The notes under the pieces were generated by a model, which saw nothing but the letters and a program-made list of their open reading frames with translations, was not told where the DNA came from and made no database searches. A stretch of 64,000 nt of DNA from Tolypeutes matacus. Lineage: Eukaryota > Chordata > Mammalia > Cingulata > Chlamyphoridae. Positions within the stretch are counted from its first letter, which is position 1, and each line of letters starts with the position of its first letter. Positions 48,836 through 58,901 of the stretch are shown here, one piece after another. The translations under genes were made by a program, and so were the position numbers. The stretch covers positions 36,424,683-36,488,682 of the forward strand of contig JAKSZT010054304.1 of assembly GCA_026826555.1 (NCBI GenBank), read 5' to 3'.

Positions 48836-51659
48836 GGGTCCCTGAAACCATTCAGTGTTTATTTCCCAAGTTCCAGAATGCTTAATTGGAATAGATATTC
48901 TGCAATTAACAGAATGTTCACATTGGTTCCCTGACCCCTGGAGTGGGGGCTATTATGGTAGGAAAGCCCAAGTGGAAGTCACTAGGACTGCCTCTACCCA
49001 GAAAAATAGTAAACCGAAAACAATATCACACCTCTAGAGAAACTTCAGAGATTAATTACACCAATCAAGACTTGTAGGATGCTGGGGTGGTGATTCCTGC
49101 CATATCCTCATCCAATTTTCCTATTTGGCCTGTACAATAGATGGATCTTGGGAGATGACATTAGATTATTGTAGAATTAACCAGGTGGTAACTCCAAATG
49201 CAGTGGCTGTTCCAGACATGGTATCTTTGCTTGAGCAAATTAACATATCTCCTGTACCTGATATGCAGCTATTGATATAACAAATGCTTTGGTCTTGATA
49301 CTTGTTAGTACAGACCAACAGAATAGTAGGCTTTACACAGTAAAGCCAACAATACACTTTCACTATCATATTTCAGGGGCATATCTATTCTCCAGCTTTA
49401 TGTCATAATTTAGTCCATAACGACCTTGATTGCTTTCTTTTCCATAAGACATCACACAAGTCCATTATATTGAGAACGTTATGCTGATTGGACTTAATGA
49501 TCAAGAAGTAGCAACCACTCTAGACTCATTGGTAAAACATTTGTGTGTAACAGACTAGGGAATAAATCTAAGAAAAACTCAGGGGCCTTCTATCTCAGTG
49601 AAATTTCTAGGTATAAAATTGTGCAAGGAATGTCAAGCTATTCCTTCTTAGGTGAAGTATAATTTGTTGAATCTGGCCGCTTCCACACCATAAAAGAGGC
49701 AGAACAGCTAGCTCTGAGGCCTTTTGGAGGAACATATTCCTTTTTTGGTTGTACTACCTATCTACCTCCCCACCCATTCCCTTAGTGACACGAAAACCTG
49801 CTAGTGATGAGTGGGGACCAGAATAAGAGAAAGCTCTGTAACAGTTCCAGGATTCTGTGCCAGCTGCTCTGCTTTGTGTGCCATAAGATTCAGCAGATTG
49901 AATGGTGCTTCAAGTAGCAGTGACAAACAGAGATGTTGTTGGAGGCTTTGACAGGCTTTTATAGGAGAATAACAGTTCAGACCGATGTGATTTTGGAGCA
50001 TAACTCCTCCATCTTCTGCAAATAACTACTCTTCTTTTGAGATACAGCTTTTGACTTGCTATGGGGCTTTAATAAAAATTAAACATTTAATCATGGGCTA
50101 ATAACCTGAGCTGCCCATAATGAACTAAGTGTTGTCTGACACACCCAGCCATCATGTTGGACATGCACTTCAGGACTGCATCATCAAATGGAAGTGGAAT
50201 ATATGAGTTTGAAGTTGAGCCAGTCCTTAAGACAAGAAAGTTACATGTGGTAGTGACCCAATCTTATGGCTCCCACTCCTACCACATTACTTTCTTTCAC
50301 AGCCTGTAGCTATAGCTTCTTCAGGATTACCTTTGATCAGTTGACTGGGGAAAAGAAAACTTGGGCTTAGCTTACAGATGGTTCTGGTTCTGCATGATAT
50401 GAAGGCACCATTTGACCTTAGAGCTGCAGCACTGCAACCCTTTTCTGGGACATCCCTTAAGGAGAGTAGTAAGTGGAAAACTTCCCAGTGGGCAGAACTT
50501 CAAGCACAATCCCTGATTGCTCATTTTACCTACAAGGCAAGATGGCAGGATGTGAGTTTCTATACCAAGTCATCTAAAGTGACCCATGGTTTGGCTAGAT
50601 TGTCAGGGATTTGGATGGAACATGATTGGAAAGTTGGTGGCAAGGAAGTTTGGGGGAAAGACCTTTATACTGATAGACATTTATGATTGGGTCAAAAACA
50701 TGAATATATCTGTGTCCCATGTGAATGCTCACAAGAAGGTGACCTCAGCAGAGGTTGATTTTAATAATCAAGTTGATAGTCTAACTTGTTCTGTAAATAC
50801 CATTCAGGCTCTTTCCCCAGCCAGTTATGTCATTGTCCAATTGGGCTCATGAACAAAGTGTCCATGGTGGTAGGTATGGCGAACATGCATGGGTTCAGCA
50901 ACATGGACTTCCACTCACCAAGGCTGACCTGGCTGCAGCACTGCTGGGTGTTCAAATGGTTAGCACCAGAAACCAACACTCAGTGCCTGATAAGGCAACA
51001 TTCAGCAAGGTGATCAGCCTGCTACCTGGTGGTAGGTTGTTTATATTGGACTACTTCAATCCTCAAAGGAGCTACATGTTGTTCTTACTGAAATAGACAC
51101 TTACACTGTATATAGTTTTCCCTTCACTACAGGCAATGCTTCTGCGAAAACTATCATCTGTATACTTAGAGAATGCCTTATCCATCATAAAAATTTCCAT
51201 ACAACATTGTTTCTGATCAAGAAATCTACTTCATAGCAAATAAAGCATGGAATTTAGCACATTCTCATGAAATTCATTAGCCTTACCATATCTCTTATAA
51301 TCCTGAAGCAGCTGGATTAATAGAACCTGGAATAGCTTCTTAAAGACTCAATTACAATACCCCCTGGGCAGCCTTACTTTGCAGGACCAAGGCAATGATT
51401 TCCAGGAGACTGTATCTTCTCTATATCAGGATCCAAGATATGGGGTTGTTTTGCCCATAGCCAGGAGTCACAAGTCCATGAATAAAGGGGTGAAAATGGG
51501 AGTGGCAGCACTTACTATTGCCTCTAGTGGTCCACTAGTAAAATTTTTGCTTCTTGTCCCAGCAAACTTATGTTCCACTGTTCTAGAGTTCTTGCTTCCA
51601 AAAGGAGGAATACTTCCATGACAATGATTCCATTGAAATGGAAATTAAGACTGCTACCT

Positions 51660-51772
51660 GGGGAGTGGATGTGGTTCAAGCCTTTGAATGCCCACCTCCC
51701 ACATGGGAGGTCTTGGGTTATGTTCCCAGTGCCTCCTAAAGAAAACAAACAAACAACAAGCAAACAGAGGAG
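51660..51772 (+). mobile_element. tRNA-Ala-derived SINE (DAS-like) in ERVL
   Basis: Head ggggagtggatgtggttcaa, central cacctcccacatgggaggtc, a B box diverged to cttgggttatgttccc, and an AAAC-rich tail. It interrupts ERVL integrase-distal sequence. Confidence 0.82.
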
Positions 51773-51784
51773 GTAGCCAATTCA

Positions 51785-51896
51785 GGGAAACTGATGTGGC
51801 TCAATGGTTGAATGCCGGTCTCCTGCATACAAAGTCCCAGGTTTAATCCTCAGTCACAGTCCCAGTACCTCAAAAAAATAGTAAAATTAAATAAAA
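51785..51896 (+). mobile_element. Second tRNA-derived SINE in tandem
   Basis: Head gggaaactgatgtggctcaa, ggtctcctgcatacaaagtc, B box ccaggtttaatcctcag, and tail with AAATAAAA. It directly follows the first SINE; its anticodon-stem part differs from the other copies, suggesting another subfamily. Confidence 0.78.
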
Positions 51897-52170
51897 GCCT
51901 GCTATGTAGTGCAGGTCCTCACTCCTCTAAATCAACAGGCAAAATAAAGAAAAGAAAAGAATTACTGTACTGGATGGGTTGATTGATACTGTTTAGTAAG
52001 AGTAAATTAGACTGCTACCACACAATGGAGGTAAGGAAGTGTATGTATAAAATACCAGAAATCCCTCAGTGTATCTCTTAATACCACCATGAACTGTGAT
52101 TAAACTCAATAGAACAAGATGATGCAACAAGAGACACAAGAGTAAAAACATAACAAGAGACACAGCAAAG

Positions 52171-52345
52171 CAGGGAATGGAGGTGGCTGAAGCTATTAGG
52201 CTTATCCCTCCCACATCGGAGTTCCTGGGTTTGGTTCCTGGTACCTCCTAAAGAAACAGACAAATAGGCACAGCAAGTGCAAACAGCAAGGGGGTGGAGA
52301 AATATAAATAAATAAAATAAATATTTAAAATTAAATTTAAAAAAT
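52171..52345 (+). mobile_element. tRNA-derived SINE with long 3' body
   Basis: Head cagggaatggaggtggctga, cctcccacatcggagttcc, B box ctgggtttggttcctgg, then a body with gacaaataggcacagcaag and agcaagggggtggagaaata, and a TAAA-rich tail. The body is of the type found in longer DAS copies. Confidence 0.82.
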
Positions 52346-52895
52346 CAATAGAAAACAATAGAAACCCAAACCAGGCAGGTCTACTAATGACCAGGACCCT
52401 TCAGGAATGAAGGTTTGGGCCAGCCTACCAGACAAATAATCATGACTAGCTGGGCTGCTTGCTAAGATTAGAGGAAATATGGGATTGGTAGTAGAAGAAG
52501 GCAGCTTTAAATACCAGCTATGATCAGGTAAGTAGTTGCAGAAGCAAGGATTTATGAGTATTTCTTCCTTATTTTGTTATGTATATGTTTGTATGTGTGT
52601 GAGTGTGGAGAGAGAACGAGAGCACAAATATCTTTGTTTTTTTCCCTCTCTTACTCCCTTAGCATATAACATAAGTTGTATTAACTTTACATTGTAGTAT
52701 TTAAGTTACAGAATATTAAGGATAAGAATGAATATCACCTAAAGACTTGCATCCTCTTCTGCAGGAAGAGTTAATGCATTTTTGGTTAAAAACAGGACAG
52801 TTTATATCATGTTAGGGGTACAATGGTCTTAATTTGGAAATTTTAAAAAGTTTAGAGAGATTCACGTGGGTGCCTGGTTGATAAGGGATGGTCTA

Positions 52896-53355
52896 TGATG
52901 ATTAATTTCATGTGACAACTTGGCTAGTTATGAAGTCCAGTTGTTTGGTCAAGCAAATCCTGGCCTGATTGTTACTTTGAAGATATTTTGTAGATGGATT
53001 TGCACATGCAATCAGTTGATAACATCTGTGGCTGATTGCATCTAAAATCAACAAAGGAGATTAACCTCAGGAATGTGGAAAGTCTTCCTATCTTATCAGT
53101 TGGCTGTCCTAAAAGCCAGAACTGAGGATTTCAAAGATCAAAAAGAATTTCTACCTCCAGCTCAGTCATTCAGCTTCCCCTGGGAAATATGACCTTACCA
53201 GACTTCAGCATTATCTTTATTGGAGTTTTTAGCTTCTGGTCCACCCAATTAGAATTTGTTCTTGCTAGCTCCGATTATCATGTTACCCAATTTCTTATAA
53301 TAAATCTTTTTATGTGTATATGTTCTATTTTTTCTGAGGAAATGTGACTAATACA
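52896..53355 (+). mobile_element. MLT2-type 3' LTR of the ERVL element
   Basis: 460 bp from tgatgattaatttcatgtga to atgtgactaataca, with ccagttgtttggtcaagc and agcttcccctgggaaatat on the way and ataataaatctttttatg (polyadenylation signal) near 53298. It lies in the same orientation and just downstream of ERVL pol, so it is most simply that element's 3' LTR. The ~330 bp between pol and the LTR are unassigned. Confidence 0.87.
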
Positions 53356-53356
53356 A

Positions 53357-55304
53357 TCTGAAATTGTCTCTACTTCTCCCTCTTCTCATTCTTCCTATTC
53401 CCTGAGATAAAACAATATTGAAATTAGGTTAATTAATAACTGTACAATGTCTTCTAAGAGTTAAAATGAAAGGAAGAATTGTACATCTCTCATTTTAAGT
53501 CAAAAGCTATAAATGTTTAAGCTTAGTGAGGGAGGTATGTCAAAAGCCACGATGGGTCAAAATGTAGGCCTTTTACACCAAAGAGCCAAGTTGTGAATGC
53601 CAAGGAAAAGTTCTTGAAGGAAATTAAAAGTGCTACTCCAGTGAATATACCAATGATAAGAAACCAAGGCAGCCAGATTGTTAATATGGAGAAAGTTTTA
53701 TTGGTCTGCATAGGACATCAAACCAGCCATAACAAAAGCTTAAGCCAAAGCCTAATCCATAGCAAGTACCTAACTCTCCTCAATTCATTGGTGATGGAGA
53801 GAGGTGAGAAAGCTGTAGAAGAAAAGTCTGAAGCTAGCAGAGGTTGGCTCTCAAGGTTTAAGGAAAGAAGCAGTATCCCAAACATGAAAGTACAATGTGA
53901 AGCAGCAAGTGCTGATTTAAAGCTGCAGCATATTCTCCAGAAGATCTAGCTAAGATAATTGATGAAGGTGGCTACCCTAAACAACAGATTTTCAATATAG
54001 ATAAAACAGCCTTCTATTGGAAGAAGATGCTATCCAGAACTTTTCTACATAGAGAGGAGAAATCAATGTCTGGCCTCAAAGCTTCAAAGGATAGGCTGAC
54101 TGCCTTGTTAGGGGCTAATGCATCTGTTGAATTTAAGCTGAAGCTAATGTTAATTTATCATTCTAGAAATCCTAGGGCCCTTAAAAATTATGCTAAATCT
54201 ACTTGTCCATGCTCTATCAATGGAATAACAAAGCTTAGATGACAGCACATCTGTTTACAACATGGTTTACTGAATAGTTTAAGCCCAATGTTGAGACCTA
54301 CTGCTGAGGAAATAAAAGATTTCTTTCAAATTATTTCTGCTCATTGAAAATGCACCTGGTCACCCAAGAGTTCTGATGAAGATGTGCAATGGGATTAATG
54401 TTTTTTTCATGTCTGCTACCACAACAACCATTCTGCAGTCCCCAGATAAAGAAGTCATTTCAACTTTCACATCTTGTTATTTGAGAAACTCACTTTGTAA
54501 AGTTATAGCTGCCATAGATAGTGATTCCTCTGATGGATCTGGGCAAGGTAAATTGAAAACCTTCTGGAATACATTCACCATTCTCTATGCCATAAAGAGT
54601 TTCATTATTAGTGGGAGGAGAACAAAATATTAATAGTAACAGGAGTTTGGAAGAAGTTGATTTCAATGACTGTGAGGGGTTCAAGACTTCAGTGGAGGAA
54701 GTAAGCGCACAAGTGGTGGAAATACTTAGAGAACTAGAATTAGATGTGGAGCCTAAAGACGTGACTTAATTGCTACAATCTCATGATAAAAATAGAATGG
54801 ATCCTCATCCATTCATCCAACATAGGAGTTGCTTCCTATGGATGATCAATGAAAGTGATTTCTTGAGATTGGATCTACTCCTAGTGAAGATGCTATAAAC
54901 ATTTTTGAAATGACAATGTAGGATTTTGGATATTACATGAACTTAGTTGATAAAGCGGGAACAGTGTTTAAGAGGATTGACTCCAATTTTGAAATAAGTT
55001 CTACTGTGGGTAAAATATTATCAAACAGTATTGCATGCTACAGAGAATTCTTTCATGAAAGGAAGAGTCAACTGATGCAACAAACTTCACTGTTGTCTTG
55101 TTTTAAGAAATCGCCACAGCCACCCCAACCTTTAGCAGCCACCATCCTGATAAGTCAGCAGCCATCAGTACCAAGGGAAGACCCACCATCGGCAAAAATA
55201 TCATGACATGCTGAAAGCTAAGATGATGTTAGTATTTTTTAGTAAAAAAAAGAATTTTTAAATTAAGGTATGGGCATTTATTTAGGCATAATGCTATTGC
55301 ATGC
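53357..55304 (+). mobile_element. Tigger1-like DNA transposon, left part with transposase remnant
   Basis: A pogo/Tigger (Tc1-mariner superfamily) cut-and-paste transposon. It starts inside the 5' region (ctattccctgagataaaaca near 53396), so the 5' terminal inverted repeat is lost. Reading frames from about 53,460 encode the CENP-B-like DNA-binding part ([28 protein letters not shown]) and then DDE catalytic sequence split over several frames. The first catalytic aspartate in [10 protein letters not shown] is kept near 54,000. The second, normally in a DNAPGHP motif, reads ENAPGHP at 54346. The transposase is therefore inactive. The 3' end of the transposon is found displaced at 57,749. Confidence 0.9.
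53593..53949 (+). pseudogene. Tigger1-like transposase, N-terminal open fragment
   Basis: 118 codons remain open, covering the second half of the CENP-B-type helix-turn-helix DNA-binding region. Recognisable stretches are [30 protein letters not shown] and [20 protein letters not shown]. The frame ends in a shift near 53,930 after AASADLKLQ. The next readable parts (54027-54242 and 54376-54633) are in other frames. Confidence 0.85.
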
Positions 55305-56216
55305 TGTTTTTGTTGCTTTGACTGCTTAAGCAAATAACACTTTAAATAATGGGAATATAAGGGTTCATTGTTTTGAGATTAGGAAAAAGACCAAATCAAG
55401 TCATCATGAAGGCAATGCTTTCTTCCCAAAGACTGTTGTATTCTGGGGCCAGCTGCTGGTCATCCTTGGGCTCCTCTGCCACATCCAATACACATGGTGG
55501 CCTGTACTGACCTCTCCCTTCTCTTCCAGATTCCATTGATGTTCAGCTTCTGGCTGCTCTCTTTATGGTTTTCTGAATTTCATTCTTCTTAAAAAGATTC
55601 CAGTAACAGAATTAAGATCCATCCTGATTGAGTTGGGCCACCCCTTAATTGAAGTAAACCCATCAAGAGTCTTATTTGCAATGGGTTCACAATCACAGGA
55701 ATGGATTAAATTTAAGAAGATATTTTTCTGGGGTACCTGCAGCTTCAATCCACCACACTTTACCCTCTGGTTTCCAAAAGACATGTTCTTTCTATGTACA
55801 AAATACATTCATTCCCTTGAAATACCCCCAAAGTCTTAAGTCATTTCAGTAACAAGGCTAAGTAGACAGTCTCAACAAAATTGTTTATGGGTGTGCTCTG
55901 TCATGGGCACAATTCTCCTATCTGTCTATGGACCTATGAAATCTAGAAAACAAGTTATCTGCTTCCAATATAAAGGGAAGGGACAGGCATAGGATAAGCA
56001 TTCCATTCTAATAGGGAGAAATTGGATGGAAAATAGGGGTCATGTATCCAAAGCAAGTTCAAAACCCAGCAGGGTAAACTCCATTATATTTCAAAGTCTG
56101 AAAGTCATCTATAGGTCAATGTTTTGTCCTCTGAGAATGATGGAGCCACAGTCCCACTCCTATCAAGGGCTTTCATAGTTGCCATGCTCTCACTAACACT
56201 GGGGTGAAGGTTCTAC

Positions 56217-56440
56217 CTTCCCTGAGCATCAGGGTGGTGGCCAGGCTCTCAGTGAACCCTGGGACACTCCTTAAACCCCTGGCCTAGGCCCCACCCTCTC
56301 CAAGCATTGGGATAGTAGCCACACGCTTTGCAAATCCTAAGGCATAGTCCCCACCCTCTCTGAGCACTGGGGTTGTGACCAGACTTTCTGTGAAAGCTAA
56401 GGCAAAGGCCCCAGTATCTCTGAGCTTTGGTGTGGCAGCT
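56217..56440. repeat. Degenerate ~60-bp tandem repeat in MaLR internal region
   Basis: The word cctctctgagcactggggt-like recurs at about 56,293, 56,353 and 56,413 (60-bp period), with an earlier, more diverged unit near 56,217. Each is followed by a g.ccagactttctgtgaa-type block and ctaaggca...gcccca. Confidence 0.75.
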
Positions 56441-56498
56441 TTCCTCATAAACAAAGGAATGGAGGGCATGCCACTCCAAATGCAGGGGCAGACCCACC

Positions 56499-56933
56499 TG
56501 TTTTAGTTTCCTAGGCTGCTGAAAGCAGATACTGGGTAATGTTGGCTTAACAATATGAATTTATTAGTTTACAGTTTTGAGGCTGAGAAAAAAATGTCCA
56601 AAACAAGGCACCATCAAGGCAATGCTTTCTTCCCAAAGACTGGCTGCTGGGATCCTTGACTCATTTGCCACATGGCAAGGTACATGGCAAGATCTGCTGT
56701 TCTCTTCCTTCTCTTGCAGGTTTCATTGCTTTCAGCTTCTTGTTTCCATGGATTTCTCTCTCTTTGTATTCATTCCATATATATAGGACAACAGTAAGGG
56801 GATTAAGATCCATCCTGAATGAGAGGCGTCTCACCTTAACTGAAGTAGCCTAATCAAAATGTCCACACTCACAAGAATGGATTAATTTTAAGGACATCCT
56901 TTTCTCTGGTACATACAGCTTCAAACCACTGCA
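56499..56933 (+). mobile_element. Middle MaLR LTR, TGTTTTAGTTTCC family
   Basis: Starts tgttttagtttcctaggctg, contains gcaatgctttcttcccaaag and ggattaagatccatcctgaa, and ends cttcaaaccactgca. It separates two stretches of MaLR internal sequence. Confidence 0.82.
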
Positions 56934-57748
56934 TCACCCTTTCTATACACATAGGTGGCCCCTCTCCCTTGGCCTGATGAGATAACTGCAGTATTGGCAC
57001 CCATAATTCTGCCCTTAAAGCTGTGCTTCCTTCAAGTCATCCCTTTCTGTCCTTTTCAGTCCAAGTTGGCAATGGTTCTGCTCATACAAATTCTATGCAA
57101 ACCTTGTCAGCTTTGCATGCAGTTCACAGGCACCCAAGCCATCAGACAAAAGAAAAGGTTTCCATAGCTCTTTGGTGTTTAACTGCATTTTCAACCTTGA
57201 CTTCCTCTGGAATGGTTGAGTGGTTCCATAATTAGTTAAACCCATACATGGACCCTATTCTATGTGAACTAGATATGTGGAAGTTCAGGGAAGTCCCTGA
57301 TAGAGTCATTTCCAGCCCTAAATTCAGAGCACACTGTCTGAATAGGTTTAGAATTTTCCAGACCATCAATTTCTGATTTCTTTGTGCCAAGGAGTTCAGT
57401 TTTCAGCTTTGAATGTCCCCAAAGCCTGTAGCATTCTGGGGCCAGCTGCTGGTCATCCATGGTCGCAGGCTCCTTTGTTACATGGCAATTCACATGGCAG
57501 CCTGTGTTGACCTCTCCCTTCTCTTCCAAACCCCATTGATGTTTAGTTTCTTGCTCTCTCTATGCCTGCCTGAGTTTCACTCTGCTTATAAAGGACTCCA
57601 GTAATAGGATTAAGACTGATTGAGTGGGGCCGCACCTTAACTAAAGTAACCACATCAAAAGGTCCTACTTGTAATGGGTTTATACCCACAGGAATGGGTT
57701 AAGTTTAAGAACATGTTTTGGGGGTGCATATGGCTCCAAACCACCACA

Positions 57749-57898
57749 CTCACGTAATAGATTAAAGTATAGTGTAAACATAACTTTCATATGCATTGGG
57801 AGACCAAAAAATTCATGTGACTCATATTATTGTGATATTTGTTTTATATCTGGAAATCAACCCCAAATCTCTCTGAGGTATGCTTGTATTGGAGATAT
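57749..57898 (+). mobile_element. Tigger1-like transposon, right end
   Basis: Continues the element left at 55,304: taaagtatagtgtaaacata, ttcatatgcattgggagacc, attcatgtgactcat and the terminal ctctgaggtatgcttgta, which is the 3' terminal inverted repeat of Tigger1. It proves that 55,305-57,748 is a later insertion. Confidence 0.88.
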
Positions 57899-58394
57899 TG
57901 AAGATATTGAAATAAATTAAATAATTTATTTGTTAATAATATAGCTTACAGATAAAGAAACACTCAAAATAGTGGCCTACAAATATTGGGATGGTTGGCA
58001 TAGGATTAGTGAAATAGAGGCAGAGATAAAGGAAGCATAGCACTTTTTTATTACATTTTTGTATCAAAACATATTTTTACATTTTAGGTATTTATTACTT
58101 AGTGGCACGAAATAACTCTCATTAGTTATCCACAGTTTTTGTAGATCAGAAATTTGAATGTGACATAGCTGGATTCTCTGCTCACAGTTTCATTAGATTG
58201 ATAAAAAGGTGTAGGCCAAACTGCAGTTCACTCACTCTTCCAAGATCATTCAGATTGCTGGCAGAGTCAATTCCTTGTGGTTCTAGTACTGAGAGCCCCA
58301 TTTTCTCACTTCCTTTGGCCAGAATTCTCTCTCAGCTGTTAAGAGGTTGTACTTATATTCTTATATTCCAGCCATAAGCCCTATGCCAGCCTAT
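57899..58394. other. Unassigned DNA
   Basis: No gene or repeat recognised with confidence. Confidence 0.45.
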
Positions 58395-58614
58395 AGCTGA
58401 GAGAGAGAAAGCCCAGAAGGGAAAACTGAATCGTCACAGAGATCAGTGACCATCTTGCTTCAGCAAGTGGCAACTGACTTTGGTTATAAAGCAACCATGA
58501 TTTGGAATCTTTAGGACCTTGTAACTGTACGCTTTTACCCCAAATAAATATCCTTTATAAAAGCCAAGGGATTTCTGATACTTTGCATCAGCACCCCTTT
58601 GGCAGCCTAATACA
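58395..58614 (-). mobile_element. MaLR-type LTR fragment, TGTATTAGTC family, antisense
   Basis: The plus strand ends with aaataaatatcctttataaa, atactttgcatcagcacccc and tttggcagcctaataca, the inverted 5' end of the LTR family at 24,918 and 43,962. Only the 5' ~220 bp of the LTR are present. Confidence 0.8.
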
Positions 58615-58700
58615 CCTTCCATCATGGATTGGATAATCCATCCTTTCCCAATTTATCTGTAATTTTAAGTTTTTATGTACCAAGAGCTTGCTTATGAGCT

Positions 58701-58889
58701 TTTTTTTTTTTTTTTTTAAGATTATTTATTTATTTATTCATTTATCCCCCCCTTGCTGCTTGTGCTCGCTGGGTCAGCTAACCACGCTGTGCGGGCGGGC
58801 TTGCCTTCACCAGGAGGCCCCGGGAACCGAACCCGGGGCCTCCCATATGGTAAACGGGAGCCCTACTGATTGAGCCACAGCCGCTTCCC
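58701..58889 (-). mobile_element. Long tRNA-Ala-derived SINE (DAS-like), antisense
   Basis: The plus strand runs from a T-tract through tttatttatttattcattta and a GC-rich body (gcttgtgctcgctgggtcag, gcgggcgggcttgcc) to cgggaaccgaacccgggg (B box complement) and ttgagccacagccgcttccc (A box complement). A 12-bp duplication tgcttatgagct flanks it at 58689-58700 and 58890-58901. CpGs are still frequent, which suggests a younger copy than the others here. Confidence 0.9.
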
Positions 58890-58901
58890 TGCTTATGAGC
58901 T

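Larger units (their letters stand above)
48836..52560 (+). pseudogene. ERVL-class endogenous retrovirus pol region, decayed
   Basis: An old copy of a class III (ERV-L) retrovirus-like element in the genome. In order the plus strand shows the end of protease (IGIDILQLTECSHW), a reverse-transcriptase region (49,090-49,640), RNase H with TDGSGSA at about 50,370-50,393, and integrase (50,850-51,600). The sequence beyond resembles the family's dUTPase-containing end. The RT active-site position at about 49,466-49,477 reads YIEN, lacking both catalytic aspartates. Numerous stops and frame changes break every domain, so nothing can be made. Three SINEs lie in the 3' part. The 5' LTR and gag are absent. 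An MLT2-type LTR follows at 52,896. Confidence 0.87.
55305..57748 (+). mobile_element. MaLR provirus (LTR-internal-LTR) nested in Tigger1
   Basis: The left LTR is 55305-55757, tgtttttgttgctttgactg to cttcaatccaccaca. MaLR internal sequence follows from 55,758: caaaatacattcattccctt, ccaaagtcttaagtcattt, gggacaggcataggataagc and aaacccagcagggtaaact are standard MaLR-internal phrases. A second LTR of the same family sits at 56,499-56,933, more internal sequence at 56,934-57,404, and a 5'-truncated LTR at 57,405-57,748 ending aaaccaccaca. All are in the plus orientation. MaLR elements are non-coding, non-autonomous relatives of ERVL. The middle LTR may be a later insertion or the edge of a second provirus. 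Confidence 0.82.

Noticed and set aside
50378..51096. Four overlapping frames resembling separate small genes
   Set aside because: They are frame-shifted pieces of one ERVL pol (RNase H to integrase), not independent genes.
56249..56497. 82-codon minus-strand frame with repeated HWA/GWGL motifs
   Set aside because: The repetition comes from the 60-bp tandem repeat of MaLR internal DNA on the opposite strand.
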